The notes under the pieces were generated by a model. The model was given only the letters and a program-made list of their open reading frames with translations. It did not search any database and was not told where the DNA came from. From CAYPIE01 sp964410665 (lineage in GTDB: Bacteria; Planctomycetota; Planctomycetia; Gemmatales; Gemmataceae): a DNA stretch of 13,927 nucleotides. The DNA lies in the NCBI GenBank assembly GCA_964410665.1, contig CAYPIE010000133.1, positions 1-13,927 on the forward strand, written 5' to 3'. Made by a program: the position numbers and the translations under genes. Below, in pieces: positions 6,836 through 13,927 of the stretch (its first letter is position 1; every line of letters starts with the position of its first letter).

Positions 6836-8530
6836 GTAAATCTGCTTACGGCGGGTGATATAGTCCCAGACCACACAACGATCGAGATCGCGGCCGGTGC
6901 TGAAGAAGACGCGCCCATTGGTCGACTCCGCCATGCGGTAGGCGAAGCGGATGTCCTCCTCACTCTGGTTCCAGCTGGAGAGTAGGAAGATGTTGATGGT
7001 AATTCCCTCTCGGGCACATAACAGCGCCTCACGCATCGTGGCGTCTTCCGTACGTCGATCCGGGGGGTAGAGCAGATACAGCAATTCTCCCTCGAAGTGG
7101 GCAGTCGGCAACCCATCCGTGATCAGAATCACCTGCCGGTTGGGTGTGTCCTGGGAGCTTAAGAAACGCCGCGACAGTTGGAGCCCGTGCTGGATGTTGG
7201 TGAAGTGGGGGGGCACCTGGACCTCGGTAATATCTGGATCACTCATGTCCTGACGTAGCCGCACCACCGGGCTGTAGATGGTGACGGGTTTGGGCAACAG
7301 CGTGGGGATCTCAGAGATATGTCGCGGCTTGGCAAAGGTAAAGATCTCCAGAAATTGTAGATAATCACCGGGGAACTCACGACGAATCAGGCCATCCAGG
7401 GCTAAGCCCATCCGCTTGACGTTGACGTACTGGCGGTCGTAGCGCATCGAGCCACTCATGTCGAGGAGGACGGTGGTGGCACACTTGGGGTTGTTCTTGG
7501 TTTCATGGATGACGATATCATCGGTGCGCAGGCGGACTGGCAGCTCATTGCCCTGGCGGAGCAAGGCGTTGACCATCGAGGCTGGGATGTCCATTTGGCT
7601 GACCGAGTCGCCGAACTCGTAGGGCTTGGTCTTCTGGGACTCGATGGCTCCCTCGCCGATGATCCCCTCGTTATGCCGGCCGCTGCGGGCGGCTTCGAGT
7701 TGGCTGAAGATCACCTGGAGCAGCCGGGTTTGAAACAGCCGATAGGCCTTGGGGGAGAGTTGAAAGCTGCCGCGCTCGGGGGTGAGTCCCTGCCGCTCGG
7801 CCTCGGCCCGCATGTACTCTTCGATCTGTCGCTGCAACTCCTGCAGCCGCTCGATGTCGCCGGGCTCAGAGAACTGCTGTAGCTCGTCGAGGTCGATGAT
7901 GGCGATCTGAGCGGTCTTCTTGGCTTCTTTGAGCTGTTCAATCAGTTTATCAATGGTTTCCAATTCTTGTTTAATTTCGAGCGCCTGGGGCACGGTCATG
8001 GCTTGCTGACCGGTAAAGTCGTACTTGGCGGCCAGCTCTTCGACTTGGTACTTCTCACCTAAGGTCTCGACCAAGTGGATCAGTTGGCGGGCAAACTTGC
8101 CGCGCTCATCATCGACCGCATAGTACAGCCGTTCCAGGTCATAGAGCTGCTCTTGCTTGACCGCTTTGTGAAACCGTTTGACCAGTTTCTCGGGTGGGCG
8201 AACCGACTCCGCTTGCGTGTGGAAGTTCTGGGCTGCTTCGCGCTGCACCTGATCGGTCTCAAAAGTCGCAAGGATTTTTTGTTTGCGCTGTTTGAGCATC
8301 TCGATCAGAGCATTCAGACTCGGTCCGAGACCTTGAATCTGACGGGGGTCGAGACGGATCGCCTGGGCCAGTTCTTCCTCGGTTAGATCATCGATCGAAC
8401 CAAACTCGAGCATATGCTCAAAAATGGGTGACACCAAATCAGGCGGCTCAGCGGTAGGCGAGGGGAACTGTACCGGATCATACTTTTGATAGGTATGAAT
8501 GATGCCGCCAAGTCGATTGGGATTGGACAT
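6830..8530 (-). CDS. VWA (von Willebrand factor A) domain protein, partner of the adjacent MoxR-type AAA+ ATPase
   Basis: 566 aa, predicted cytoplasmic, with no signal peptide or transmembrane segment seen. The N-terminal 310 residues are mostly charged alpha-helix, including heptad-like stretches at about 75-130 and 185-245. A VWA domain occupies about 350-555. The metal-ion-dependent adhesion site is complete: D357-M-S359-G-S361, T444 in PPHFTNIQ and D472 in LITDGLP. This layout resembles VWA proteins encoded next to MoxR/ChlI-like ATPases (ViaA with RavA, ChlD with ChlI), where the metal-bound VWA domain recruits clients and the helical part contacts the ATPase. The AAA+ gene ends 66 bp upstream on the same strand. 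The ATG at 8530 has only a weak AAGAG upstream. The domain call is certain; the client is unknown. Confidence 0.9.
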   Translation of the reverse strand: MSNPNRLGGIIHTYQKYDPVQFPSPTAEPPDLVSPIFEHMLEFGSIDDLTEEELAQAIRLDPRQIQGLGPSLNALIEMLKQRKQKILATFETDQVQREAAQNFHTQAESVRPPEKLVKRFHKAVKQEQLYDLERLYYAVDDERGKFARQLIHLVETLGEKYQVEELAAKYDFTGQQAMTVPQALEIKQELETIDKLIEQLKEAKKTAQIAIIDLDELQQFSEPGDIERLQELQRQIEEYMRAEAERQGLTPERGSFQLSPKAYRLFQTRLLQVIFSQLEAARSGRHNEGIIGEGAIESQKTKPYEFGDSVSQMDIPASMVNALLRQGNELPVRLRTDDIVIHETKNNPKCATTVLLDMSGSMRYDRQYVNVKRMGLALDGLIRREFPGDYLQFLEIFTFAKPRHISEIPTLLPKPVTIYSPVVRLRQDMSDPDITEVQVPPHFTNIQHGLQLSRRFLSSQDTPNRQVILITDGLPTAHFEGELLYLLYPPDRRTEDATMREALLCAREGITINIFLLSSWNQSEEDIRFAYRMAESTNGRVFFSTGRDLDRCVVWDYITRRKQIYG

Positions 8531-8596
8531 GTGTGCTTGACTCTTGGAGAAAGCGTCGTTGAGGGGGGGATCTCGCTGCCATGGATCAGGCGCGGC

Positions 8597-10015
8597 CTAG
8601 ACTTCGTATTCAATACGACCAAAGCGTTGCGAACGCGAAATCCGATCGGTGGCATAGAGACCGGCCAGGACAAACTCCAGACAACTGGCGCGCATCGCCT
8701 CGTTCTGGCTGGCATTGACCTCAAACGCCTTGTCCCAGACCGTCGGGACCCGCTTGAGCCGATCGGCATAGTGCTGCGAGGGGAGCATATCGCCGACCTC
8801 GATTTTGACCCCCTTACTGAAGATGTCGGAGATCTCGGCGAGGCCATGTTTATCGACATATTCTTCAAAGACAACCCGTGTAGCCTCGCTCACGATGGCT
8901 TCGAGCACCTGCTTTTCCGACATCTGGTTGGAGCCCATCAAGTCGAGTTCCAGCTTGCCCAACGATGAGGTGGGTAGGTGAGCCAAATCGCTCATCCGTG
9001 GCACGGCGGGGGTTTCGTTGAGGCGTACGCCGCGGTGACGGGCGCTGGCGACCATAGTGCGGTAGTTGGCAATGGTAAAGCGGGCGCTGACGCCCGATTG
9101 ATGATCGACGTAGCGTGACTTGCGTGCGGAGATACTAATCTGTTCGACGAGTTCTTTCATAAACAGGGGCACGGCGACCGGGAAGGAACCGCCGACGTCG
9201 ATGTTGGCCTCTTGCTCCATAATTTCGATCCCCAGCGCACGTTCGAGTGGATAGTGCGTTTGGATCAAGGAGCCGATGCGATCCTTGAGCTGTGGGATGA
9301 CCTTCCCAGAGCGATTATAGGTCGCCGGGTTGGCCGAGAACAGGATGAACACGTCGAGGTCGAACTGGATTGGATAGCCGCGGATCTGGACGTCGCGTTC
9401 CTCGAGAATGTTAAACAAGCCGACTTGGATGAGTTCGTCCAGCTCGGGGATCTCATTCATGGCAAAGATGCCACGATGCATGCGTGGAATCAGGCCAAAG
9501 TGTAGGGCCTCCTCGGCGGCCATACTGGTGCCCGCGGCCAGCTTGGCCGGGTCGATTTCGCCGATGATATCGGCGAATTTGGTGCCTGGGGCCAAACGTT
9601 CGGCATAGCGTTCCTGCCGTGGCCACCAGGCAATGGGGATTTCTTCTTCGGGAAGATGACTGAGCAGTTGCTTTCCGGCCCGTGTGATGGGGTGGTAAGG
9701 ATCTTCGTGCACTGGTGAGCCGGGAATCTCCAGGTAGGGAATCGCATCATCCAAGAAGCGGACCAGGGACCGCATCAAGCGACTCTTGGCCTGTCCTTTT
9801 TCCCCGAGGAACAAGATGTCATGTCCAGCAAGCAGGGCGACGTTGATTTCCGGCAGGACGGTGTCGTCATAGCCAATGATGCCGGGAAAAAGCCTTTCGC
9901 CGCTTTGCAGAGCGCGGAGGAAATTGCTACGAATTTCCTCTTTGACTGTGCGGGATTGCCAGCCAGTGTCTCGGAGTTCGCGCAAGGTTCGCGCTCGTCT
10001 GGCCAAGTCGGTCAC
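8597..10015 (-). CDS. MoxR/magnesium-chelatase ChlI-like AAA+ ATPase
   Basis: 472 aa from a GTG at 10015, chosen because AGGAG lies 8 nt upstream and because the product then begins MTDLARRARTLRELRDTG, like the N-termini I recall for related actinobacterial ATPases. Upstream ATGs at 10075 and 10189 lack ribosome binding sites and would add Cys/Arg-rich, non-domain sequence. Walker A is GEKGQAKS (71-78, Lys77). The Walker B region is GIFAMNE (182-188), with Asn where Asp is usual. Sensor 1 is in FSANP (Asn229), the arginine finger candidate is in KDRIGS (Arg246), and the sensor 2 region is SGVSARFTI (Arg312). ATPases of this type form hexameric rings that work with a VWA protein to remodel or insert cofactors into clients. 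The VWA gene follows 66 bp downstream, so an operon is likely. There is no evidence of bacteriochlorophyll genes, so true magnesium chelatase activity is unlikely. Confidence 0.92.
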   Translation of the reverse strand: MTDLARRARTLRELRDTGWQSRTVKEEIRSNFLRALQSGERLFPGIIGYDDTVLPEINVALLAGHDILFLGEKGQAKSRLMRSLVRFLDDAIPYLEIPGSPVHEDPYHPITRAGKQLLSHLPEEEIPIAWWPRQERYAERLAPGTKFADIIGEIDPAKLAAGTSMAAEEALHFGLIPRMHRGIFAMNEIPELDELIQVGLFNILEERDVQIRGYPIQFDLDVFILFSANPATYNRSGKVIPQLKDRIGSLIQTHYPLERALGIEIMEQEANIDVGGSFPVAVPLFMKELVEQISISARKSRYVDHQSGVSARFTIANYRTMVASARHRGVRLNETPAVPRMSDLAHLPTSSLGKLELDLMGSNQMSEKQVLEAIVSEATRVVFEEYVDKHGLAEISDIFSKGVKIEVGDMLPSQHYADRLKRVPTVWDKAFEVNASQNEAMRASCLEFVLAGLYATDRISRSQRFGRIEYEV

Positions 10016-10023
10016 CCGGTGGT

Positions 10024-10028
10024 CTCCT
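10024..10028 (-). promoter_or_regulatory. Ribosome binding site that decides the AAA+ GTG start
   Basis: AGGAG on the minus strand lies 8 nt upstream of the GTG at 10015. Neither upstream in-frame ATG (10075, 10189) has a comparable site. Confidence 0.6.
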
Positions 10029-10041
10029 GGTGCTGCGGTGG

Positions 10042-10063
10042 ATCTGGTGCATCTGGTGCATCT
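10042..10063. repeat. 9-bp tandem repeat in the AAA+ leader
   Basis: ATCTGGTGC occurs twice in tandem (10042-10050 and 10051-10059) followed by a partial ATCT. It lies 27 bp upstream of the preferred GTG start, in the presumed 5' leader. If the longer start were used it would encode the odd CTRCTR stretch. Confidence 0.6.
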
Positions 10064-10346
10064 ATTGCCATCCATATTGTAGAGCGATGGTTCCAGCCCG
10101 ACCAAGCGCGGGTTGACTTGACAGCAGGAACCGTCGCGTTGGAAAAAGCGCGTGGATCCCTTGCGAGGAGGCAAGGCGTGCGTTAGCATAGTGGTGAATT
10201 AATGTAGTTTGAACTCGCAAGCTAACTACCTACGTCGCCGTCGTTGTTCATCCCCACACATTCGTGTCTGGTGAGCGGTGTCTTTGCGACCAAAGGCAAG
10301 AAAACCCGGCTTGATGGTCCAAACGAGCTCATATTCCCAGGGTTTC

Positions 10347-10360
10347 CACGGTCCTCCGTG
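10347..10360 (+). promoter_or_regulatory. Hairpin immediately upstream of the kinase start
   Basis: CACGG (10347-10351) and CCGTG (10356-10360) form a perfect 5-bp stem around TCCT, ending 17 nt before the kinase ATG and abutting GAGG (10360-10363). It could modulate translation initiation; it may equally be chance. Confidence 0.25.
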
Positions 10361-10377
10361 AGGTTGCTACAGGCGCG

Positions 10378-12099
10378 ATGATGCGTTCCGATCAACCCAT
10401 CGTCCCTCAGCACGATGGGCATACCGAGACGCCGACGGGATCCCCGTCCGATACGGCCCGCACTTTAGGGCCCTATCGTCTGCTGCGCTTGCTTGCCAAT
10501 GGGGGCATGAGCACAGTTTATCTGGCTTACGATACACCGCAGCGTCGCAACGTTGCCCTCAAGGTCTTGGCCGACCATTTGGCTTATGAACCGTCGTTTG
10601 TCGAACGCTTTTGCCGCGAAGGTCAGCTCAGCCGCCTGTTTCGCCATCGCAACCTGGTGCGGGGCTATGCTACGGGCCGGGATGCCAGCACTCGCCAACA
10701 TTATTTTGCGATGGAGTTCATTGACGGGCCCAGCGCTCAGCAACTCATCGATCGCCATGGCCAGATTGCTGTGGGCGAGGCCGTGCAGATTACAATCGAT
10801 ATTGCACATGCGTTGGATTATTTGCATTATCATCGCTATGTCCATCGGGACATCAAACCCAGCAACATTTTGATCCATCCGGATGGCCTGGCCAAATTGG
10901 CCGACCTGGGCTTGGCCAAACATCTGGAAGAAAATGCTCACCTCACCCATGCCCACAATCGCTTCGGTACGCCCTATTACATGCCTTATGAGCAGTCGCT
11001 CAATCCGACTTTGGTCGATGATCGGAGCGACATTTTTGCCCTTGGGGCATCCCTCTATCATATGCTCACAGGCCGATTTGCTTTTCAGGGAAATGATCAT
11101 CGCGAGATCCAACAAGAGAAGGCGCGGGGTTGGTTTACCCCCGCAGGCTTGCACAATCCCGAGGTTCCCCAGACGCTCGATCTGATTCTAACGCGGATGT
11201 TACAGCGAGATCCCCGCGAACGCTTTCAAACCGCCCGCGAGGTGATCGAGGTGCTCGAGGCCAGTGGCTTGGCGGTCGCACTGGACCGCACCCGGCCGAT
11301 CCTCGAGGCCGATCCTGCGATCTGGCTGGACGAGGCCCCCGCTAACGTGGCGCCAACTCGACTGGATTTGTCGGTGGGCATGGATGAGGTTCCAAACCCA
11401 AGCGAGCCAGGACAGGAATCGGGCTTGCCTGCTGCACTCGGGCACGGCGTGGACCCCACAGCGAATCCTGACAATCCGGTGGCCGAGGTCCAGCTGCTCA
11501 GTATACCGACCACCTCGCTCGATCGGCTTGCCGTCGACGACAACACCGCCTGGCTGGTGCGTTATCGCAATCCTACCGGTGCATGGGAATCCCGCGAGGC
11601 CACCACCCGCGAGCTTCGCCATCAGCAGGCTCGTGGTGAACTGGCCAGCGATGTCTATGTGGCTCTGGCCAGTGATCCGGACAGTTCGGTGCCGCAGTAT
11701 CGGCTGTTGCAAGCCTATCCCGAATTTGCCGACCTACCGCGCACAGACGCTTTTACACCCGTCGATGTTGCCCCCACCTCCGAAGTGGTGGCCCGCACAT
11801 CGCGGCGTGGGACCATGCTACCATTGCTGTTTTTCTGTGGGGCGCTGCTGGGCGGCTGGCTGTTCTTCCTGATCCATGCCTTCCGTCCACCGTATACCCT
11901 CGGCCCCCCCCAACCTCCCGAGGACCAACGTCTACGACGCCAAGACGTGGCTCCGCTGCCCGTTCCGCTCCAGCTGCCGAACCAGTCTGTCGAACCGGGT
12001 GATCACGATCCCGAGGCCACCGAAGTGCAACGTGAGTTCCCATTGCCGGTCCCAATCCCGGATCGGTGGCTACTCATCGAGCGGGTTCCGCTGTCCTGA
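10378..12099 (+). CDS. Membrane-anchored Hanks-type Ser/Thr protein kinase
   Basis: 573 aa. The kinase domain spans about 32-295. The nucleotide loop is LLANGGMSTVY (first Gly replaced by Ala). Catalytic Lys62 is in VALKVL, the helix-C Glu is Glu81, the catalytic loop is HRDIKPSN (156-163), the metal-binding motif is DLG (176-178) and the APE-equivalent is MPYEQ (202-206), with Asp218 in the conserved DIFALG. The activation segment offers Thr190 and Thr198 as phospho-acceptors, so an active kinase is expected. A Pro/Asp-rich linker (about 300-380) leads to a segment with AWLVRYRNPTGAWE and LRHQQARGELASDVYV (about 388-452) that resembles a GYF_2-type domain, a tentative call. One transmembrane helix (about 479-501) precedes a Pro-rich external tail of about 70 residues without PASTA repeats. 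A second ATG directly follows the first and is an equally possible start. It heads a tight plus-strand run and is divergent from the AAA+ gene. Substrates unknown. Confidence 0.95.
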   Translation: MMRSDQPIVPQHDGHTETPTGSPSDTARTLGPYRLLRLLANGGMSTVYLAYDTPQRRNVALKVLADHLAYEPSFVERFCREGQLSRLFRHRNLVRGYATGRDASTRQHYFAMEFIDGPSAQQLIDRHGQIAVGEAVQITIDIAHALDYLHYHRYVHRDIKPSNILIHPDGLAKLADLGLAKHLEENAHLTHAHNRFGTPYYMPYEQSLNPTLVDDRSDIFALGASLYHMLTGRFAFQGNDHREIQQEKARGWFTPAGLHNPEVPQTLDLILTRMLQRDPRERFQTAREVIEVLEASGLAVALDRTRPILEADPAIWLDEAPANVAPTRLDLSVGMDEVPNPSEPGQESGLPAALGHGVDPTANPDNPVAEVQLLSIPTTSLDRLAVDDNTAWLVRYRNPTGAWESREATTRELRHQQARGELASDVYVALASDPDSSVPQYRLLQAYPEFADLPRTDAFTPVDVAPTSEVVARTSRRGTMLPLLFFCGALLGGWLFFLIHAFRPPYTLGPPQPPEDQRLRRQDVAPLPVPLQLPNQSVEPGDHDPEATEVQREFPLPVPIPDRWLLIERVPLS

Positions 12100-12123
12100 T
12101 CCTTTGCTTCTCTCCACCTGGGT

Positions 12124-13038
12124 ATGCCTGATCCTGCAGATCCTGCCAATCTCCGCCGTGCCCGCATACTCCTGGTGTTGGCCGCGGTCCTGTGGAGTTT
12201 GAGTGGATTGGGTACGCGTTTGTTGCAGTATCCCACGATCCTACACTTGCATGAACCACCCCCCACCGCTCTGCAAATCGCCTTTTTCCGCATCTTTTTC
12301 GCTGGACTGTTCTTCTTACCGTGGTTGCGTCGGGGTGATTTGACCTTTGCCCCGGTGATGCTGCCGATGGTCGCCACCTTTGCCGCCATGAACGGGCTGT
12401 TTATCTCGGCCATGGCTTACGGCACCTCGGCCAACGCGATTTGGCTCCAATACACGGCTCCGTTCTGGGTCGCCTTATTTGCGATGGTTTTCCTTAAGGA
12501 GCCCGCCGATCGACGGACCACCCATGTTCTGATGGTGGGGCTGCTGGGGGTCGGTGTGATCCTGGTCGGGAGCTGGTGGCGTGGCCCGGTCGAGCAGCTG
12601 CCGGTGATCGGTATGGCCCTGGGTAGCGGCATTACATATGCTGGAGTTCTGATATGTTTGCGGGCGGCTCGAGCCCATTCCTCGGCCTGGCTCACCAGTT
12701 TGAACCATGTCGGCGGAGCGCTGTTGCTCCTTCCCTGGATCTGGGGAGTCCCCTTGCCGACTCCGGGGCAGTTGGCCTTCCTGGCCCTGTTCGGGATCGT
12801 CCAGATGGCCCTGCCGTATTGGCTAATGGCCCGTAGCTTACGTACGCTTTCCTCGCAAGAGGCCGGGTTGATTGTCTTGTTAGAGCCGATCTTGAACCCG
12901 ATTTGGGCTTGGCTGTTGGTTCCAGAACGCGAGCTACCAAGAATCGAAACCTGGCTCGGAGCTGGATTGATCCTCGCCGGGCTGATCTGGCGCTATACCC
13001 CACGGCGGCGCTCGTTGCCGGCCCGGGTGACGCCATGA
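12124..13038 (+). CDS. EamA/DMT-superfamily transporter
   Basis: 304 aa, an integral membrane protein with about ten hydrophobic helices in two homologous halves, the EamA layout. Recognisable segments include LAAVLWSLSGLGTRLL in helix 1, FFRIFFAGLFFLPWL, LQYTAPFWVALFAMVFLKEP closing the first half, and IVLLEPILNPIWAWLLVPERE near the end of the second, the usual 'LEPvxaxxxaxxxlgE' signature of the family. Members export or exchange small metabolites such as amino acids; the substrate cannot be read from sequence. The ATG lies 24 bp after the kinase stop with no clear ribosome binding site, which suggests reinitiation or co-translation within one transcript. A basic C-terminal tail (RRRS) is consistent with a cytoplasmic end. 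Confidence 0.92.
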   Translation: MPDPADPANLRRARILLVLAAVLWSLSGLGTRLLQYPTILHLHEPPPTALQIAFFRIFFAGLFFLPWLRRGDLTFAPVMLPMVATFAAMNGLFISAMAYGTSANAIWLQYTAPFWVALFAMVFLKEPADRRTTHVLMVGLLGVGVILVGSWWRGPVEQLPVIGMALGSGITYAGVLICLRAARAHSSAWLTSLNHVGGALLLLPWIWGVPLPTPGQLAFLALFGIVQMALPYWLMARSLRTLSSQEAGLIVLLEPILNPIWAWLLVPERELPRIETWLGAGLILAGLIWRYTPRRRSLPARVTP

Positions 13039-13060
13039 CCTTTCTTATCCACGTGCTACC

Positions 13061-13846
13061 ATGACGATCCTGCCCGACTGGCAGTTGCCCCCAGGTGTGG
13101 ACCGTGGCTTGTGGGACTATGTACAGAATACTACCCTGGCCGCGGGCTACGATGCCAGCCTTGCCAATACTCCCCTGCTACAACAGGATCTAGCGTTTGT
13201 CGATCGCCAACTGCCGACGCCATGTCGAGTGATCGATCTCGGTTGCGGAACAGGGCGCCTGCTGACGCACCTAAGTCAACGTGGCTTCACCTGTGTCGGG
13301 GTCGATCTGTCGGCATCGATGCTCGCCATCGCCCGGGAGAAGACTCGTGTGGCAGGATGGACGACGTTGCTGGTTCGCGCCAACCTGGTCGAACTCGCTG
13401 GATTTGTCGATCACGCGTTTGATGCAGCGGCTTGCTTGTTTAGTACGCTAGGCATGCTGTGTGGCCGGGGTGCGAGGCGTGTCTTTGTCCACGAGGTCGC
13501 ACGGCTTCTACGTCCTGGCGGGGTTTGGGTGCTACACGGGCACAACCGCTGGTTCCACCTTCGTCAGGCCAAGGGCTGGGGTTGGCTGGCCCAGGATGGG
13601 CTGCACTGGCTGGGCGGTCGCACCGAGCCAGGTGATCGTACCATGCCCACCCACCAGGGTGGTGCTCCATTGACCATTCACCACTTCACCAAGCGAGAAC
13701 TGGTTCAGGAGTTGCAGCAAGCCGGCTTCCGCATCCGAACCATCGAGCCAGTTTCGCTGCGACCAGATGGTCGGCTACCTGCCCCGTGGCTGTTCGGCGG
13801 TCTCCGTGCTTACGGCTACCTAGTCGCGGTGGAGAAACCAGCGTAG
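13061..13846 (+). CDS. Class I SAM-dependent methyltransferase
   Basis: 261 aa, predicted soluble. The Rossmann-type SAM site is clear: motif I VIDLGCGTGRLL (57-68), the acidic end of strand 2 in CVGVDLSASML (Asp82), and a post-motif at LLRPGGVWVLHGHNR (149-163). The N-terminal 50 residues are helical and the C-terminal part carries FTKRELVQELQQAGF, a substrate-lid pattern common in Methyltransf_11/25-type enzymes. The gene starts 22 bp after the transporter stop, so it probably belongs to the kinase-transporter transcript. The substrate is unknown; small molecule is more likely than DNA because no DNA-methylase catalytic motif such as DPPY was seen. The stop is followed within 4 bp by the right repeat array. 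Confidence 0.93.
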   Translation: MTILPDWQLPPGVDRGLWDYVQNTTLAAGYDASLANTPLLQQDLAFVDRQLPTPCRVIDLGCGTGRLLTHLSQRGFTCVGVDLSASMLAIAREKTRVAGWTTLLVRANLVELAGFVDHAFDAAACLFSTLGMLCGRGARRVFVHEVARLLRPGGVWVLHGHNRWFHLRQAKGWGWLAQDGLHWLGGRTEPGDRTMPTHQGGAPLTIHHFTKRELVQELQQAGFRIRTIEPVSLRPDGRLPAPWLFGGLRAYGYLVAVEKPA

Positions 13847-13850
13847 GGGA

Positions 13851-13927
13851 GCGTTTGCGCTGCGGGGAAAGAGGCAGAGGCGCTTGCGATGCGGGGAAAG
13901 CGGCAGAGGCGTTTGCGTTGCGGGGAA
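13851..13927 (+). repeat. Right tandem repeat array, 29-bp units, inverted relative to the left array
   Basis: Two full 29-bp units (13851-13879 and 13880-13908) and a 19-bp partial unit (13909-13927) cut by the window end. Each begins GCGYTTGCG, continues with TGCGGGGAAAG and ends with GGCAGAG. The reverse complement matches the 29-bp form of the left array almost base for base. It begins 4 bp after the methyltransferase stop. In transcript sense it has the same orientation to its upstream gene as the left array and the same potential stem (CGYUU...ARGCG plus UGC...GCA). Confidence 0.85.

Larger units (their letters stand above)
10016..10377. promoter_or_regulatory. Divergent intergenic region between the AAA+ and kinase genes
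   Basis: 362 bp that must hold promoters for both directions. No gene was recognised in it. A possible minus-strand promoter reads TTCAAA, 17 bp, TATGCT (about 10186-10214), matching four of six bases in each element; its transcript would carry a leader of about 165 nt. An inverted repeat GTAGTT/AACTAC (10204-10229) overlaps it. A weak plus-strand candidate is TTGAAC (10209-10214) with TACGTC 16 bp downstream. Planctomycete promoters are poorly conserved, so these are guesses. Confidence 0.3.

Noticed and set aside
8597..10015. True magnesium chelatase subunit for (bacterio)chlorophyll synthesis
   Set aside because: ChlI-like ATPases and VWA partners are often auto-annotated so, but no ChlH or tetrapyrrole gene is nearby and the VWA protein lacks its own AAA+ domain as found in ChlD.
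6830..10015. VWA-MoxR ternary conflict system with an effector
   Set aside because: The MoxR-VWA core is present, but no CHAT, caspase, trypsin-like or other effector-linked middle protein lies in the operon; the peptidase is a separately transcribed, exported protein.
10016..10189. 58-residue N-terminal extension of the AAA+ ATPase
   Set aside because: It includes Cys/Arg repeats coded by a 9-bp tandem repeat, lacks ribosome binding sites at either ATG, and is absent from the family N-terminus as I recall it; the GTG at 10015 has AGGAG.
10465..11154. 229-aa minus-strand open frame
   Set aside because: It is fully antisense to the kinase catalytic domain, whose HRD and DLG motifs establish the real frame.
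1..13927. Composite transposon bounded by inverted repeats
   Set aside because: No transposase, integrase, target-site duplication or IS-like terminal repeat was seen; the flanking arrays are short tandem units.

Overview
The window looks like a chromosomal segment of a planctomycete, probably of the Gemmata-like orders. The main clue is the large secreted protein at the left. Its N-terminus carries the Arg-rich stretch followed by LEDRSVPAA, a variant of the 'LEPR/LEDR' motif that marks many exported planctomycete proteins. GC-rich coding DNA, a membrane-anchored Hanks-type kinase and the MoxR-VWA pair fit that assignment. It rests on motif recognition, not on a database search.

Layout: a tandem repeat array (1-150) lies at the left edge. 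A minus-strand block then runs from about 10015 down to 211. In order of transcription it holds a MoxR/ChlI-like AAA+ ATPase, its VWA-domain partner, an NfeD-like membrane protein overlapping a flotillin (translationally coupled), a strong stem-loop terminator, and a long secreted subtilase-fold peptidase with cadherin-like domains and a duplicated C-terminal module. Divergently, from 10378 rightward on the plus strand, lies a tight three-gene run: a transmembrane Ser/Thr protein kinase, a ten-helix EamA/DMT-type transporter and a class I SAM methyltransferase. A second array of the same repeat family (13851-13927), inverted relative to the first, closes the window.

Function: AAA+ plus VWA is the classic chaperone-like MoxR architecture. 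NfeD plus flotillin is the classic membrane-microdomain pair. Their same-strand adjacency suggests, but does not prove, a shared envelope role. The kinase divergent from the AAA+ gene is a possible regulator. No phage, IS, CRISPR, tRNA or rRNA element was found.

The least ordinary items are: (i) a repeat family found 3' of both outermost genes, in the same orientation relative to transcription, with a recurring RNA hairpin potential maintained partly by G-U pairs; (ii) a subtilase-like peptidase with Glu where the catalytic His is expected; (iii) the MoxR-VWA / NfeD-flotillin neighbourhood; and (iv) a small AT-rich, self-complementary island between VWA and nfeD.
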